In this document: piece by piece, positions 45,375 to 56,769 of the stretch
Position numbering within the stretch: position 1 is the stretch's first letter
Layout: each line of letters starts with the position of its first letter
Assembly: GCA_030015575.1 (NCBI GenBank)
Contig: CM057337.1
Coordinates: 375,371,582-375,435,581 of the forward strand
Length of the DNA: 64,000 bases
From: Agapanthus africanus
Taxonomy: Eukaryota; Streptophyta; Magnoliopsida; Asparagales; Amaryllidaceae
Reading direction: 5' to 3'
Notes under the pieces: model-generated
What the model was told of the DNA's origin: nothing
The model's database searches: none
The model's input: the letters and a program-made list of their open reading frames with translations, nothing else
Position numbers and translations under genes: made by a program

Positions 45375-46655
45375 GTCATGTCCACTAATTTCTTCACAAG
45401 AAATTCCCTTTCATAAAGGTGGCATGCTGAGAAACAAAACATCTTTTGTTCCTCGGTTTGGTAGAAGATATTCCCTTGCGAATGCTTGGGATATCCAATA
45501 AACTTCTACAGAACTGACTTTGCCTCGAGCTTGTCCGGATTATGCTTTTAGACATAGGCTGGACAACCCCAAATCTTAACAAACTTAAGATATGGGATCT
45601 TCCCTTTCCATATCTCATATGAAGTGGTAGGCAACTGATCTGATCGGAACCCTATTCAATAGGTATGCAACTTATCCAGTGCATAACTCCCAAAAGGAAA
45701 TAGGTAACTCAGTAGTACTCATCATAGAGCACACCTTATCACATTGGGTGTGATTTCTCTACCCCGATACACCGACGTGCTGTGGTGTATACGGAGGAGT
45801 AATGCTGAGAGAGAATCTCATTTTCCTTTAGAATAATCCAGGAAATCCGTGCTCAAGTATTCTCCTCCTTGATCACATCAAAGGACATAATACTTATACA
45901 CGTTTTGGTTCTCTACTTCTAACTTATATTCTGTGAATATCTCAAAAGGTTCGGACTTGTGTTTCAACAGGAACATATGTCTGAATCTTGAGAGATCATC
46001 AGAGAATGTAATGAAGTACAAAGAACCGGTCTTGGCATGTGTAGATTGGGGACCTTTATACATCAACATGTATCATCCCAAGAGTTCACTAACTCTTTCT
46101 CTGTTTCCTATAAACAGAGCTATGGTCATCTTATCTCTGTGACATGACTGGAAAGTTTCACAAGATGTAAATTCAAACTAATTTAAATATGGATCTTATG
46201 TAACTTCAGCTAGTTGGGTCACATTGATATGGCCTAGTCTACAATACCTCAAGAAGTTGATATGGCCTAGTCTACAATACCTCAAGAAGGATTCGTTCAT
46301 TTCTGAACTCTTCCTCTTCTGTGTGTTCTGTATACTAAGAACTGTAGTTCGATTTAGAACGTCAATGCTTTAAGATAACGTGCCTGAACCGATCAACTCT
46401 TGATATAGGAAATGTTCAAAACATTATCCAACAATACAAAATTATATCCTTCTTTACAAATAAAGAGACTGATATGATGTTGTATATCAGGTTCGGTATC
46501 TAATGACATTTGTTCAGAATCAATGTACTCTGGTAATACAGGGTGATAACTACCAACGGACTTGGCTTCAACACTTGCACCGTTTCTATCTGATGAAACT
46601 TATCACCCGTTCTCAGTTCTCTACCTATCTGTAGCCCATGTAACAAATTACAAAT
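45375..46655 (-). pseudogene. Element D pol, integrase part
   Basis: Minus strand: continues D beyond C. Integrase C-terminal pieces (45394-45618), the integrase core near 45880-46070 with THAKTGSLYFITF.DDLSR, and the pre-integrase region to about 46500. Frameshifts and stops throughout. A 33-bp tandem duplication lies at 46224-46289. It ends where F inserted, just before protease. Matches element E 7480-8720. Confidence 0.85.
46224..46289. repeat. 33-bp perfect tandem duplication in D
   Basis: Two adjacent copies starting TTGATATGGCCTAGTC, at 46224-46256 and 46257-46289. E has one copy, so the duplication is specific to D; 33 bp keeps the frame. Confidence 0.9.
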
Positions 46656-47103
46656 TGTTAGATATGTATGCCCTAGAGGCCATTATTGTATAGTACTAGT
46701 TTGTATATTACATTTTGGAGGCTTGGGATATATATATGGTTTTACGATAGTCTTGCTCGATATAGTAGTATGCTACTTGGTTTGTTTCTATCTTAATATG
46801 TGTATATGTTTCTTTTAACATATCGCGAAAAACATATTGGTAGAGCCCTTAGGATTTTTGCTTGATTACCGGCGTTGTGATGGCGATCACACTAGTGGGG
46901 GATGGGTAGTCTATAAGCACATCCTTATTTTGGTCCCTAGTTATAGGATTATTGAGATAGGGCATCGATACTCCAGAGTAGACTGGTGCATACGCTTCTA
47001 TTCCCAGCAGGGGAGATGGTCTGTCCCACAGCCGTCAGTACGTCGTACTGGAGATTGTATGCAGGTGCTCGTTAGGTTAAGATTACACTGGACAGGACTC
47101 GTC

Positions 47104-47149
47104 GGGAACTGCTGGTTGGTATTATACCTATCGTCAGTTAGCAGTTCCC
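47104..47149 (+). other. LTR hairpin of F
   Basis: Arms GGGAACTGCT and AGCAGTTCCC; the ninth and tenth pairs differ from C (TT/AA) and G (AT/AT) but still match each other. Confidence 0.7.
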
Positions 47150-47944
47150 AGGTGACATGAGTACAGCTTAGTCCGCTGACTTGACACTGTCACTTCTCCT
47201 CGAGCGTGTTCCCACTGTTCTTAGATTACTACCCTACCACGGCTCTACTGAGTTGTGCAAACAGGTAGTAGTTGGGTGCAGTCCCGAAGCACTTGGAGGC
47301 AGTGACGGTTAGACAGGATTCGTCTCTCCCGATATTGGAGGTTGATATCGCGTTGTGTCTAGAGGAGCCATTACACAAAGTCCCTGGCCAGGGCAAGCGA
47401 GAATTGCTGGTAGGTTTTCCAGTAAATTCTCAGGGTGTTTTGGGCTACACTCCGACACGACTTGTACCGCTATTAGGGGACTGACTTTTACCGCCCCCTA
47501 GGCCCGCTATGCGATATTCTCAGATGAACAGACCGGACTGTACGGAGATTATCACATTCAGGCTCAGTAGGAGTTCGATGGGTTCACCTCATCAGTCTTC
47601 TTATCGGCATCTACCAGGGGACCGTTACGTACAGCTAGTACCGCTTTCAGCTTGTGGTTAAACCCACTGCCAGCGCAGTGTCGAGCCTTTAGAGTCCCAC
47701 ACAGAGGGTTACTCGCCTTCGGGTAAAGCAGAGTAGAGGTTGCATGGTTTTGCGACGGGGTTCGTTCACATCCGTGCACTTGTGCACGTTTGGTGTCCGG
47801 ACAGTAGTTACTAGCGGGCTTTGGTTTAAGCCAGATCCTAGTAATTGTTTTGGGATTGGTTTTGTCTCAATGTATTCGTGTTCCTTGGAGCACGGATACG
47901 GGTGTGTATGCACAGTCGACAGAGGCAGAGGATTCTCATTAGGG

Positions 47945-48130
47945 TTGTTGACCATTTGGCTTTGGTTGACTTGTTGACCGTTGACTTTTCATTAAACCCT
48001 AATAAGAATATGATATATGATTAATAATATTAATTAAGTATTATTGTGCCATGGTTGAGTTGAAAGTTTGACTTTTGTTGACTTGTTGACTTTGTTGACT
48101 GGTTGACCATTTTGGACTTGTTGACCATCA
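47945..48130 (+). promoter_or_regulatory. W-box-like cluster in F LTR
   Basis: Repeated TTGAC[C/T] (TTGACTTGTTGACTTTG-type units) in the sense orientation of F, at the equivalent LTR position to the B array but less regular. Confidence 0.55.
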
Positions 48131-48792
48131 TCATTTCATGGCTATCATTTCATGGGTATGACTTTTACTTGCTTGTTGTTTGCAAAATGCAATAATAGCA
48201 TGAAATGATAATGGTCATTGAAACTAACCATCACCATATACTCAATTATTATTATTATTATCATTATTCTCACTTTTGTGAGAAGGGTTGGATTATGAGA
48301 GCTCATTCTATCATTCTCTTTCTCTCTCCTAGAAAGAAAACTCTCCCTCTTCCTCTTCCTCTCTCAAGGTTTAAGTGTTCCATGAGTTGGAAATTATGAA
48401 CCTTTGAGACAAAACCACCATCACTCTTCTCTACTCAATCTAAGGTATTAGGTTTAGCAAACTAAACACCTTAGTCATCTCTAGGTTGAGATAGGAGCTC
48501 AATTTCGAGACCCTCGGGTGGATCCATCTATGGCAAAGAGGAGACGACAAGGAGGATCCGTTCAAGCAACTACGAGGAGCAAGAAAGAGGAAGAACCACA
48601 ACAAGAAGAGAAGGAGTTAAAGACCAAGGTATAGCCATTCTACATAGTAGTTAGAACTTGTAGAATATTTGTTAGTTCTTGTTTAGCAACGATCCTTCAT
48701 GAAACGGTCCATGTTACCTAGCTAAGGAAAATTTTCGTTTTACCTATTCCGCCTCCCTGAAAGGACCGGGGTGGGTAACGTGGACCTAACAG

Positions 48793-48804
48793 TTGTATCA
48801 GAGC
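48793..48804 (+). other. Primer-binding site of F (mutated)
   Basis: TTGTATCAGAGC, one mismatch to the TGGTATCAGAGC of the relatives. Confidence 0.85.
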
Positions 48805-51126
48805 CTAGCTAAACACTATCTAACATGTTAGTAAAGTAACTAGAAGTTCGATCGGAGAAAAAGTCACGAAACATGCCCGGAACATGAACTTTCTGTCGAT
48901 TTTTAAACTGCTATAAAAATTATTTGACATGTACCAAAAATCGGCTCAGGGTTTTTAGTGAACAGTGCAGCAAAATGATCGACTGAACCGACCAACTCAC
49001 CGCGGAAACGCGGCAAGAAGAGCTTCTTGCCGCGGATCCGCGGCCGAGTTAACTCGGCCGTCGATCGGTTTTGCTGCAGTGTATTTCTTAGGGTGTTTTG
49101 GGATTTTTGAAATATGATTTTTCTGCCCATATTTTCCAGAAAGCAAAAATTTGTTTTTGGGGTTTAAAAATCCGTATTTTGATCGAACTTCTAAAGACTT
49201 AAGCTAACGGGTTATATCTGTGATGTGATATATGTATTGAACATCTGCTAATCGCTATACGTCGATTAGTGGGGGTTATACATATCTGTGATCTGTAATG
49301 TTGATGGTATGTGTATATGAATTCATTGGATTGTCGCAGATGAATAGCCGGGGGGTTGTGAGATGAGAGTTTTCTTTTTCTTTCAATTCATGTAATTTGT
49401 AATTGATGTAATATTATTTATATGGCTGCACAACCAGGATGGGGTTGTAGCCGTCATTGTATAATTTCTTTTACTGTTTTTGCTCCTAGGATAGACCCAA
49501 GGTGGGGTGCACAAACTACCGGGTACCTCGAAGTGCCGAGTGGCCCACTCACGGTGTTGAGGGAGGTTGCTTCGCTTCGGGTACTTGGCGGGTAGTTTGC
49601 CGCACCCGTAGGGGTCTAGGGTGGGGTCTTGGCTGTTCATCGCGACTGTGTAATCCTCTCTTCGTTACAGGCTCGTACGGAATGCGGATTCCTAGTATAT
49701 CCAATGTGTTCATCTGTGATCTGGAATGGCTATCATTGCATCTGACGAATGTTTATATATCTATATGATATCTATTTAGGCGTTGCTTATGTTTTGCATC
49801 CGTGCTAGTCCAGCCCCCGCTCTGTCGTTAGTTAAGTAACCTTACGGGTAATGACGGGGCCCCGTGGCAAATGCGGATGGCATAAGCATACGTCATATTT
49901 TCGTTGTTTTCTACAATGGTAGGATTAACTGATGGGACGCATTAATCTAATGCAAAAAAAAAAAAAAAACCTAATAAGACGTTGTTGGAACAATTTTCAA
50001 AAAGCTGTTATTGCAAGGACGCTCTCTTTTGTTTTGCATAGAGGTATTCGGTTATGAATGCCCAGCACCTCAGTCGACGAGGCAAGGGCCGAGATCCCTT
50101 CATCGGGAGTGACCCCTTGGACAAAAAAAGTTTGCGTCAGGGTAATAACTTCACTATAGTCGATTATTCTTGCTTTGCATTGAGGTATTCAGTTTGGAAT
50201 ATCCTGCACCTCATTCGACGAGGAAAGAGCCGAGATCCCTTCACAGGGAGTGACCTCTTTAGCAAAAGTTTTCGCCACTATATTTTCAAAAAGGGCAATC
50301 ATGTTCCTTCAACTATATCAAGTTCATTACATTAACGGGTTTTTCGCCAAAAACCCAGTCGTAGCCCTCCGTCATTTCGGATTGGTATTATTTAGTATTC
50401 ATGCTGCGTTTGTTGACCTAGTCAAGGCGTAGTGAACGGTAGCTAAGTGATATTTTTCTGTGCATTGCCAAATGTGATTGGTTAGAACAGTCGTGCGGCC
50501 TTGTTGACCTAGTCAAGGGTACGTACGGGTGCGTTTAATGCAATCAAGATTATGACGGGTAGAACTTGACTGGCGGTTTATGGTTTGTTGACCTAGTCAA
50601 GGTCATAAACCGTTAGGGGCAAAAACCACATCGAGAGTTTCTAAAGAAACTGAAAGTTGCAGATTTAGCATACCTTCTGGAGTGTAGTGACTAGAGTGGA
50701 TCCCATCTAGGTCATTACACAATGATAGTTGGATCCCGATCCCACTGATGAGTTGGATTACTCTCGGGAGATTATTTCACTTAACAATCAATGCTATAAA
50801 CCAAGTAGGTGTCTAGAACGGTGTTAGCGGGGCTTCGCCTCCAGGGAAAAGAGGTTATTTAATTAAGGAACTTCGCGAAAGCGTTGGAAAACCTCCCTCG
50901 AAGTACCAACACCAGCCTGGCTGAAAGGTTAAGCAAGTATTGTGACGTGCGATTAATCCTGACTAATTCTTCTTTTAGGGTTTGAAGAAGAATTTGAGGA
51001 AACAGTGGGAGCCATCCTGGTTAGATAAATTGATAAACCAATCTAATCTTGCAAGAGCGCACGCTGAGTGTTTCTTTTCTCTCTCTCCCGGTAGCAACCA
51101 TTTCACGCCCTAATCAAGATAATAAA
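48805..51126 (+). other. Leader of element F (about 2.3 kb)
   Basis: Non-coding. Nested hairpin 49000-49043; conserved block about 49795-49890 with a perfect ACGGGGCCCCGT; a poly-A run near 49955; two ~92-nt blocks at about 50032-50122 and 50168-50265 as in A and E; three small hairpins at 50413, 50504 and 50588. Confidence 0.8.
49000..49043 (+). other. Nested GC-rich leader hairpin of F
   Basis: Inner arms CGCGGCAAGAAG (49009-49020) and CTTCTTGCCGCG (49023-49034), outer arms CCGCGGA/TCCGCGG; all pairs perfect, 207 nt from the primer site. Confidence 0.75.
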
Positions 51127-54100
51127 ATGTATCGCTTGACCGATCCGAATTCTTATTCGGGGCTGGGGAACGTTGGTTTGGCTCTAACTTACGACAACAG
51201 TCATAAGTATGAGCAAGGGAAAGAGGATTGTATGGATTACAAGGATACCCAGTTGAAGAAGAAGCATGGTTTTGCATCTACTTCAGGTGTTCTTATAATT
51301 TAGAACTGCTTTACGGTCAGCCCTACCTCCTGGGTACTTGATACTGGATCAGGATCTCATATCTGTAATCTATTGCAGGGACTGAGAAAAAGTAGGAGAG
51401 TTGTACCTGGTGATATGTCGCTCACAGTAGCGAACGGAGCACAAGTTAATGCTGCAGCCGTCGGTGAATATCACCTTGTGTTGCCAAATGGCAATACTAT
51501 GATTTTGAACGATTGCTACTATGTACCTTCCATGGTTTGCAACATCATATCAGTTTCTTTACTCGATAAAGATGGATATAACTTTGTTCTTGATAGAAAT
51601 ATCATGAACATCTACCTTCATAAGGTACTAGTTGCAGAAGGTACACTGTGTAATGGTTTCTACGTTCTAAATCAGAATACAGTTCTCAATGTACAAAACA
51701 CATGCAAGAGGAAGAATTCAGATACGAATGAATCCTACTTGTGGCATTGTAGACTTGGTCATATCGGAGAGAAAAGACTAAGTAAGTTGCATAAAGATGG
51801 ACTCTTGAATACGTTCGAGTTTTCATCTTATGAAACTTGTCAGTCTTGTCTCAAAGGAAAGATGACCAAATCTCCGTTCACCGGACATGGAGAAAGGGCA
51901 GCAGAGCTCTTGGGACTCATACACAGTGATGTATGTGGTCCGATGTCCATACATGCAAGGGGTGGGTTGTCGTACTTCATCACATTCACTGACGATCTCT
52001 CTAGATTCGGATATGTGTATCTTATGAAACACAAATCTGATGCTTTTGAGAAATTCAAGGAATTCAGAAACGAAGTAGAGAACCAGACTGGAAAAAGTAT
52101 CAAGATCCTCCGATCGGATAAAGAAGGGGAGTACTTAAGCACGGAATTCCTAGATTACTTAAAAGAGAAAGGTATTCTCTCTCAGCTTACTCCTCCTTAT
52201 ACACCACAGCACAACGGTGTATCGGAACGGAGGAATCGTACCCTATTGGATATGGTTCGCTCCATGATGAGTAGTACCGAGTTGCCTCTTTCATTTTGGG
52301 GACATGCGCTTTTAACTGCAGCATACCTATTGAATGATGTTCCGTCTAAATCAGTGCCTAAGACTCCATTCGGGATATGGAATGGAAAAAGGCCATATCT
52401 TAAAAGATTTAAGATATGGGGTTGTCCGGCTTATGTTAAAAAGCATAAACCAGATAAACTGGAGGCACGGTCAGTTTTATGTAAGTTTGTGGGATATCCA
52501 AAGAATGGTTATGGATATCTGTTCTACCACACCGAGGAACAGAAGGTGTTTGTTGCTCAGCATGCCGTTTTCTTAGAAACGGAGTTTCTTGTAAAAGAAA
52601 TTAGTGGGAGCACGGTAGAATTGGAAGAAATTCGGCGACCATAAACTGAAATTGAAAATTTGACAGAACCTCAGGATTCAATAAACCCAAACGATCCTCA
52701 GCCACTCCACAGATCTGGTAGGATTTCTCATCCGCCCGAGAGATACTACGGTTTTCTCTTAGACGGGGATCGAGACGATTGCATCTTGGAAGAAGATGAC
52801 CCTACCAGTTTCAGGCAGGCCATTATCAGTAGGGACTCTGATAAGTGGCTGGATGTAATGCAATCGGAAATGGAGTCCATGTACACCAATAAAGTGTGGA
52901 CCTTGGATATTGCTCCACCTGGGGTAAAATTCGTTGGATGCAAATGGATCTACAAAAGGAAACTTGGTGTAGATAGGCAGGTGGAAACCTATAAAGCTAG
53001 ACTCGTTGCAAAAGGTTTTCGTCAAAGACCTGGTTTGGACTATGACGAAACTTTTTCTCCAGTGGCTATGCTCAAATCCATTCGGATCCTACTTGTCATT
53101 GCTGCCTTCCATGACTATGAAATCTGGCAAATGGACGTTAAAACGGCTTTTCTAAACGGCTGTTTAGAAGAGTGCGTTTACATGGATCAGCCAGAAGGTT
53201 TCGTAGACAGTAGGAGCAGCGGGAAGGTGTGAAAGTTACTTAAATCCATTTATGGATTGAAGCAGGTATCGCGGAGCTGGAACATCTGTTTTGATGAGGC
53301 AATCAAGGAATTTGATTTCATCAAGAACGAAGATGAACCTTCTGTCTATAAGAAGATTTTAGGACGAACTGTCGTGTTCTTAGTCTTGTACGTAGACGAC
53401 ATTCTTTTGATAGGAAATGACATTCCTATGCTATAATCGGTCAAGATATTCTTGTCACAACAGTTCTCCATGAAAGACCTGGGTGATGCCTCGTACATTC
53501 TGGGGATCAAGATCTACAGAGATAGATCCAAGAGACTACTGGGACTTTTGCAGTCCAGGTACATAGAGACCGTACTAAAGAGATTTAGTATAGAGGATTC
53601 CAAGCGCGGTAACATACCCGCATTGCACGGAATTACCCTCTCCAAGAAGATGTCTCCTAAGACTGACGAGGAGAGGGTTCGCATGAGCACTATACCCTAC
53701 GCTTCGGCGGTAGGATCTATAATGTATGCGATGCTATGTACAAGACCAGATGTAGCTTACGCGCTGAGCGTGGTGAGCCGGTATCAGTCAGACCCAGGTG
53801 AGGACTACTGGACGGCAGTGAAGAACATTCTCAAGTACCTAAGAAGGACTAAGGAGATGTTCCTGGTTTACGGTAATGGAGACCTCAGGGTCGAGTCCTT
53901 TACCGATTCAAGCTTCCAGAGTGACAAAGATGATAGCAAGTCTGTCTTGGGTTTTGTGTTTACCCTCAACGAAGGGGCGGTATGTTGGAGGAGTTCCAAA
54001 CAGGATACCGTCGTAGACTCGACGATGGAGGCTGAATACATTGCTGCAAGCGATGCCGCAAAAGAAGCGGTCTGGATGAAGAAGTTCATTAGTGAACTTC

Positions 54101-54375
54101 AGGTGGTTCCGTCCATTGTTGACCCAATACCTTTGTATTGCAATAACAATGGGGCTATAGCTTTAGCGAAGGAACCAAGGTCCCATCAGAAATCCAGACA
54201 CATCTTGAGGCGGTATCACCTGATCAGGGAGATCATTGATCGCCAGGAGATCGAGGTACGGAGAGTAGACACAAAAGACAACACAGCAGATCCATTCATG
54301 AAGGCCCTCCTTCAAATACAGTTCGAGCGACTTTTTGAGCTATTGGGTATGCGGTACGCCGGCAGCTGGCCTTAG
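51127..54375 (+). pseudogene. pol: Element F pol with mini-Gag start, four in-frame stops
   Basis: A single frame of 1082 codons with no frameshift. Residues 1-~50 are a gag remnant: LTDPNSYSGLGNVG and ALTYD resemble the Gag start of C, and KEDC...ASTSGV has the same 24-residue length as the KKDC...ASTSGV end of C Gag, keeping the last zinc-knuckle Cys. Then come protease WVLDTGSG, WHCRLGH, integrase HSDVCGP and NGVSERRNR, RT YVDD (residue 755) and RNase H. Stops: TAG 51301-51303, TAA 52642-52644, TGA 53230-53232, TAA 53434-53436. In integrase the relatives' SDRGGEYL is SDKEGEYL. A partial 40-bp duplication follows the pol stop (54343-54420). Not functional. Confidence 0.92.
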
Positions 54376-54418
54376 TGCAGACGTTGGGTATGCGGTACAC
54401 CAATTGCTGGCCTTTAGT

Positions 54419-54431
54419 GCAAGTAGGAGAT
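54419..54431 (+). other. Polypurine tract of F (mutated)
   Basis: GCAAGTAGGAGAT, one base changed from the GTGGGAGAT of the relatives, followed by TTTTAG in place of the LTR start TGTTAG. Confidence 0.88.
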
Positions 54432-54723
54432 TTTTAGATATGTATGCCGTAGAGGCCATTATTGTATAGTACTAGTTTGTATAATACATTTTGGAGGCTT
54501 GGGATATATATATGGTTTTACGACAGTCTTGCTCGATATAGTAGTATGCTACTTGGTTTGTTTCTATCTTAATATGTGTATATGTTTCTTTTAACATATC
54601 GCGAAAAATATATTGGTAGAGCCCTTAGGATTTTTGCTTGACTACCGGCGTTGTGATGGCGATCACACTAGTGGGGGCTGGGTACTCTATAAGCACATCC
54701 TTATTTTGGTCCCTAGTCGTAGG
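54432..54723 (+). repeat. 3' LTR of F, first 292 bp, cut by G
   Basis: Matches 46656-46947 with scattered substitutions. It breaks off at CCCTAGTCGTAGG where G begins; the remainder would lie beyond G, outside the window. Confidence 0.92.
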
Positions 54724-56769
54724 TGTTAGTGTATATGCCCTAGAGACCATTACTATATCATACTAGTTTGTATATTACTTAATGGAAGCTTGGGATATTC
54801 ACCTTGTATTGACAATCTTGCTCAAAATGGTAGTATGCTACTTGGTTTGTTTCTAATTTAATATGTGCATATGTTTCTTTTAGCATATTACTTATACATA
54901 TTAGTAGAGCCCTTAGGATCTTTGCTTGATTACCAACGTTGTGATGGCAGTCACACTCGTGGGGGCTGGGTAATCCACAAGCACATCCTTATACAGGTCC
55001 CTAGTCGTAGGACTATCGAGACAGGGCATCGATACTCCGGAGTAGACTAGCGTATGCGCTTCTCATCCCAGCAGGGGAGACGGTCTGTCCCACAGCCGTC
55101 AGTACATCATACTTGAGATAGTATGCGGGTGCTCGTTAGGTTACGGGTACACTGGACAGGACTCGTCGGGAACTGATTGGTTGGTACTATACCTATCGTC
55201 AGTTATCAGTTCCCAGGTGACATGAGTACAGCTTAGTTCGCTAACTTGACACTGTAACTTAGCCTCGAGTGTGTTCCTACTGTACTTTGATTACTACCCT
55301 ACCACGGCTCAAAGGAGTCGTGCAAATAGGTAGTAGTTGGGTGCAGTCCCGAAGCACTTGGAGGCAGTGACGGTTAGACAGGATTCGTCTCTCCCGGTAT
55401 TGGGGGTTGACATCGCGCTGTGTCTAGGAGAGCCATTACACAAGTAGTCCCTGGTCAGGGCAAGCGAGATATACTGGTAGGTTTCCATTGTTATCTCAGG
55501 GTGTTCTGGGCTACACTCCGACACGACTTGTACCGCTATTAGGGGACTGACGTTTACCGCCCCCCTAGTCCCGCCATGTGATGTATTCAAACGAACAGAC
55601 TGGACTGTACGAAGATTGTCACATTCAGGCTCAGTAGGAGTTCAGATGGGTTTCACCTCGTCTGTCTTCTTGTCGGCATCTACCTGGGGGCCGTTACGCA
55701 CAGCTAGTGCCGCTTGCGGTCTATGGTTAAACCCACTGCCAGCGTAGTGTCGAGTCTTTAGAGTCCCACACAGAGAGCTATTCGCCTTTAGGCAAAAGAG
55801 TAGAGGTCGCATGGTTTTGCGACAGGGTTCAGTCACATCCGTGCACTTATGCACGTTTAGTATCTGGGCAGTTATTACTAGCGGGTTTTGGTTTAAGCCA
55901 GATCCCAGTATACGTTTTGGGATTGGTTTTATCTCGTTTGTATTCATGTTCCCCGGAACGCGGATACGGGTGTGTATGCACAGTTGGCAGACACAGAGGC
56001 AGAGGATTCTCATTAGGGTTGTTGACTGTTGACTTTTGCTTAACCCTAATGAGAATTAGAAATATGATTAACAATAATATTAATTGAGTATTATAGTGAC
56101 ATGGTTAGGGTTGAAAGGTTGACCTTGTTGACTTGTTGACTTTTGTTGACCGGTTGACTAGGTTGGACTTGTTGACCACCATCATGACAATGGCCATCAT
56201 TTTGTTGCATTGACTTATGCTTGCTTGTTTTGTTCACCATTTGCATTTAATGCAAGAAATGAGTGTCATTTGTCATGATATCAGCCATTACATTATACTC
56301 AATTATTATTACTTGTTATCATAATTTTTTGGATTATGAGAGGTGAGATGAGAAGAGGTTGGCTCACTTTTCATTTGTCTTTCTCTCTCTTGAGCTCTCT
56401 CATTCTCAAGCTCTCCCTCTTCCTCTTGCTCTCTCTCTAGTTTATGGTTCTACTTGTCTCATGTGTTGAGAAGCAAGAACCATATAGATAAAACACCAAA
56501 ACAATCCTCTACTCATCCTACTTCACAAGGCCTAGCAAGCCAAGTGTTCTACTTTCTTCAAGTTCGAAGAAGAAGCCAAAAGGTAGAAGCTTTCGGGTGG
56601 ATCCATCTTCGGCGCGAGAAGACGATGAGGGGAGGCCGGTCCGTACACCACAAGAGTTGAAGACGAAGGAGTTCAAGAAAGGTATAACCCCCTAACCGAG
56701 TAGGTAAAACTCCTAGTTAGGTTGTTAGGTAGTTGTTTAACAAAGATCCGTATTATGAGTCCATGTTAC
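54724..56769 (+). mobile_element. Element G LTR (Angela-like), cut near its end by I
   Basis: Starts TGTTAGTGTATATGCCCTAG inside the F 3' LTR and shows the hairpin GGGAACTGAT/ATCAGTTCCC (about 55167-55213) and a W-box-like cluster (about 56020-56180). It stops at CCATGTTAC (56769), about 60-90 bp short of the expected LTR end, where the minus-strand I LTR starts. Whether G is full length or a solo LTR cannot be seen. Candidate left target duplication GTAGG. Confidence 0.85.
56020..56180 (+). promoter_or_regulatory. W-box-like cluster in G LTR
   Basis: Repeated TTGAC[C/T] such as TTGACCTTGTTGACTTGT, in the sense orientation of G. Confidence 0.5.

Larger units (their letters stand above)
11087..46655 (-). 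mobile_element. Copia element D (Angela-like), split by C and F
   Basis: Minus-strand element. Its 3' LTR is 11087-13256 and its pol runs 13257-14623, resuming at 45375-46655. C entered between the RT/integrase linker and integrase; F entered just before the protease. The rest (protease, start, leader, 5' LTR) lies beyond the window. The left flank TGGCT (11082-11086) is the candidate target duplication; its partner is not visible. Same subfamily as A and E. Confidence 0.85.
46656..48791 (+). repeat. 5' LTR of element F (2136 bp)
   Basis: Starts TGTTAGATATGTATGCCC and ends GTGGACCTAACA. It has the hairpin GGGAACTGCT/AGCAGTTCCC (47104-47149), the palindrome CCCTGGCCAGGG near 47382 and a W-box array. 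Confidence 0.93.
46656..54723 (+). mobile_element. Copia element F (Angela-like), gag-deleted, 3' LTR cut by G
   Basis: Plus-strand element inserted in D. 5' LTR 46656-48791, leader, mini-Gag-pol 51127-54375, polypurine tract and the first 292 bp of the 3' LTR, where G interrupts. The left flank CAAAT is the candidate target duplication; the right flank is outside the window. Its LTR is closer to those of B and G than to that of A, but its coding region has the gag deletion of A. Confidence 0.93.
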
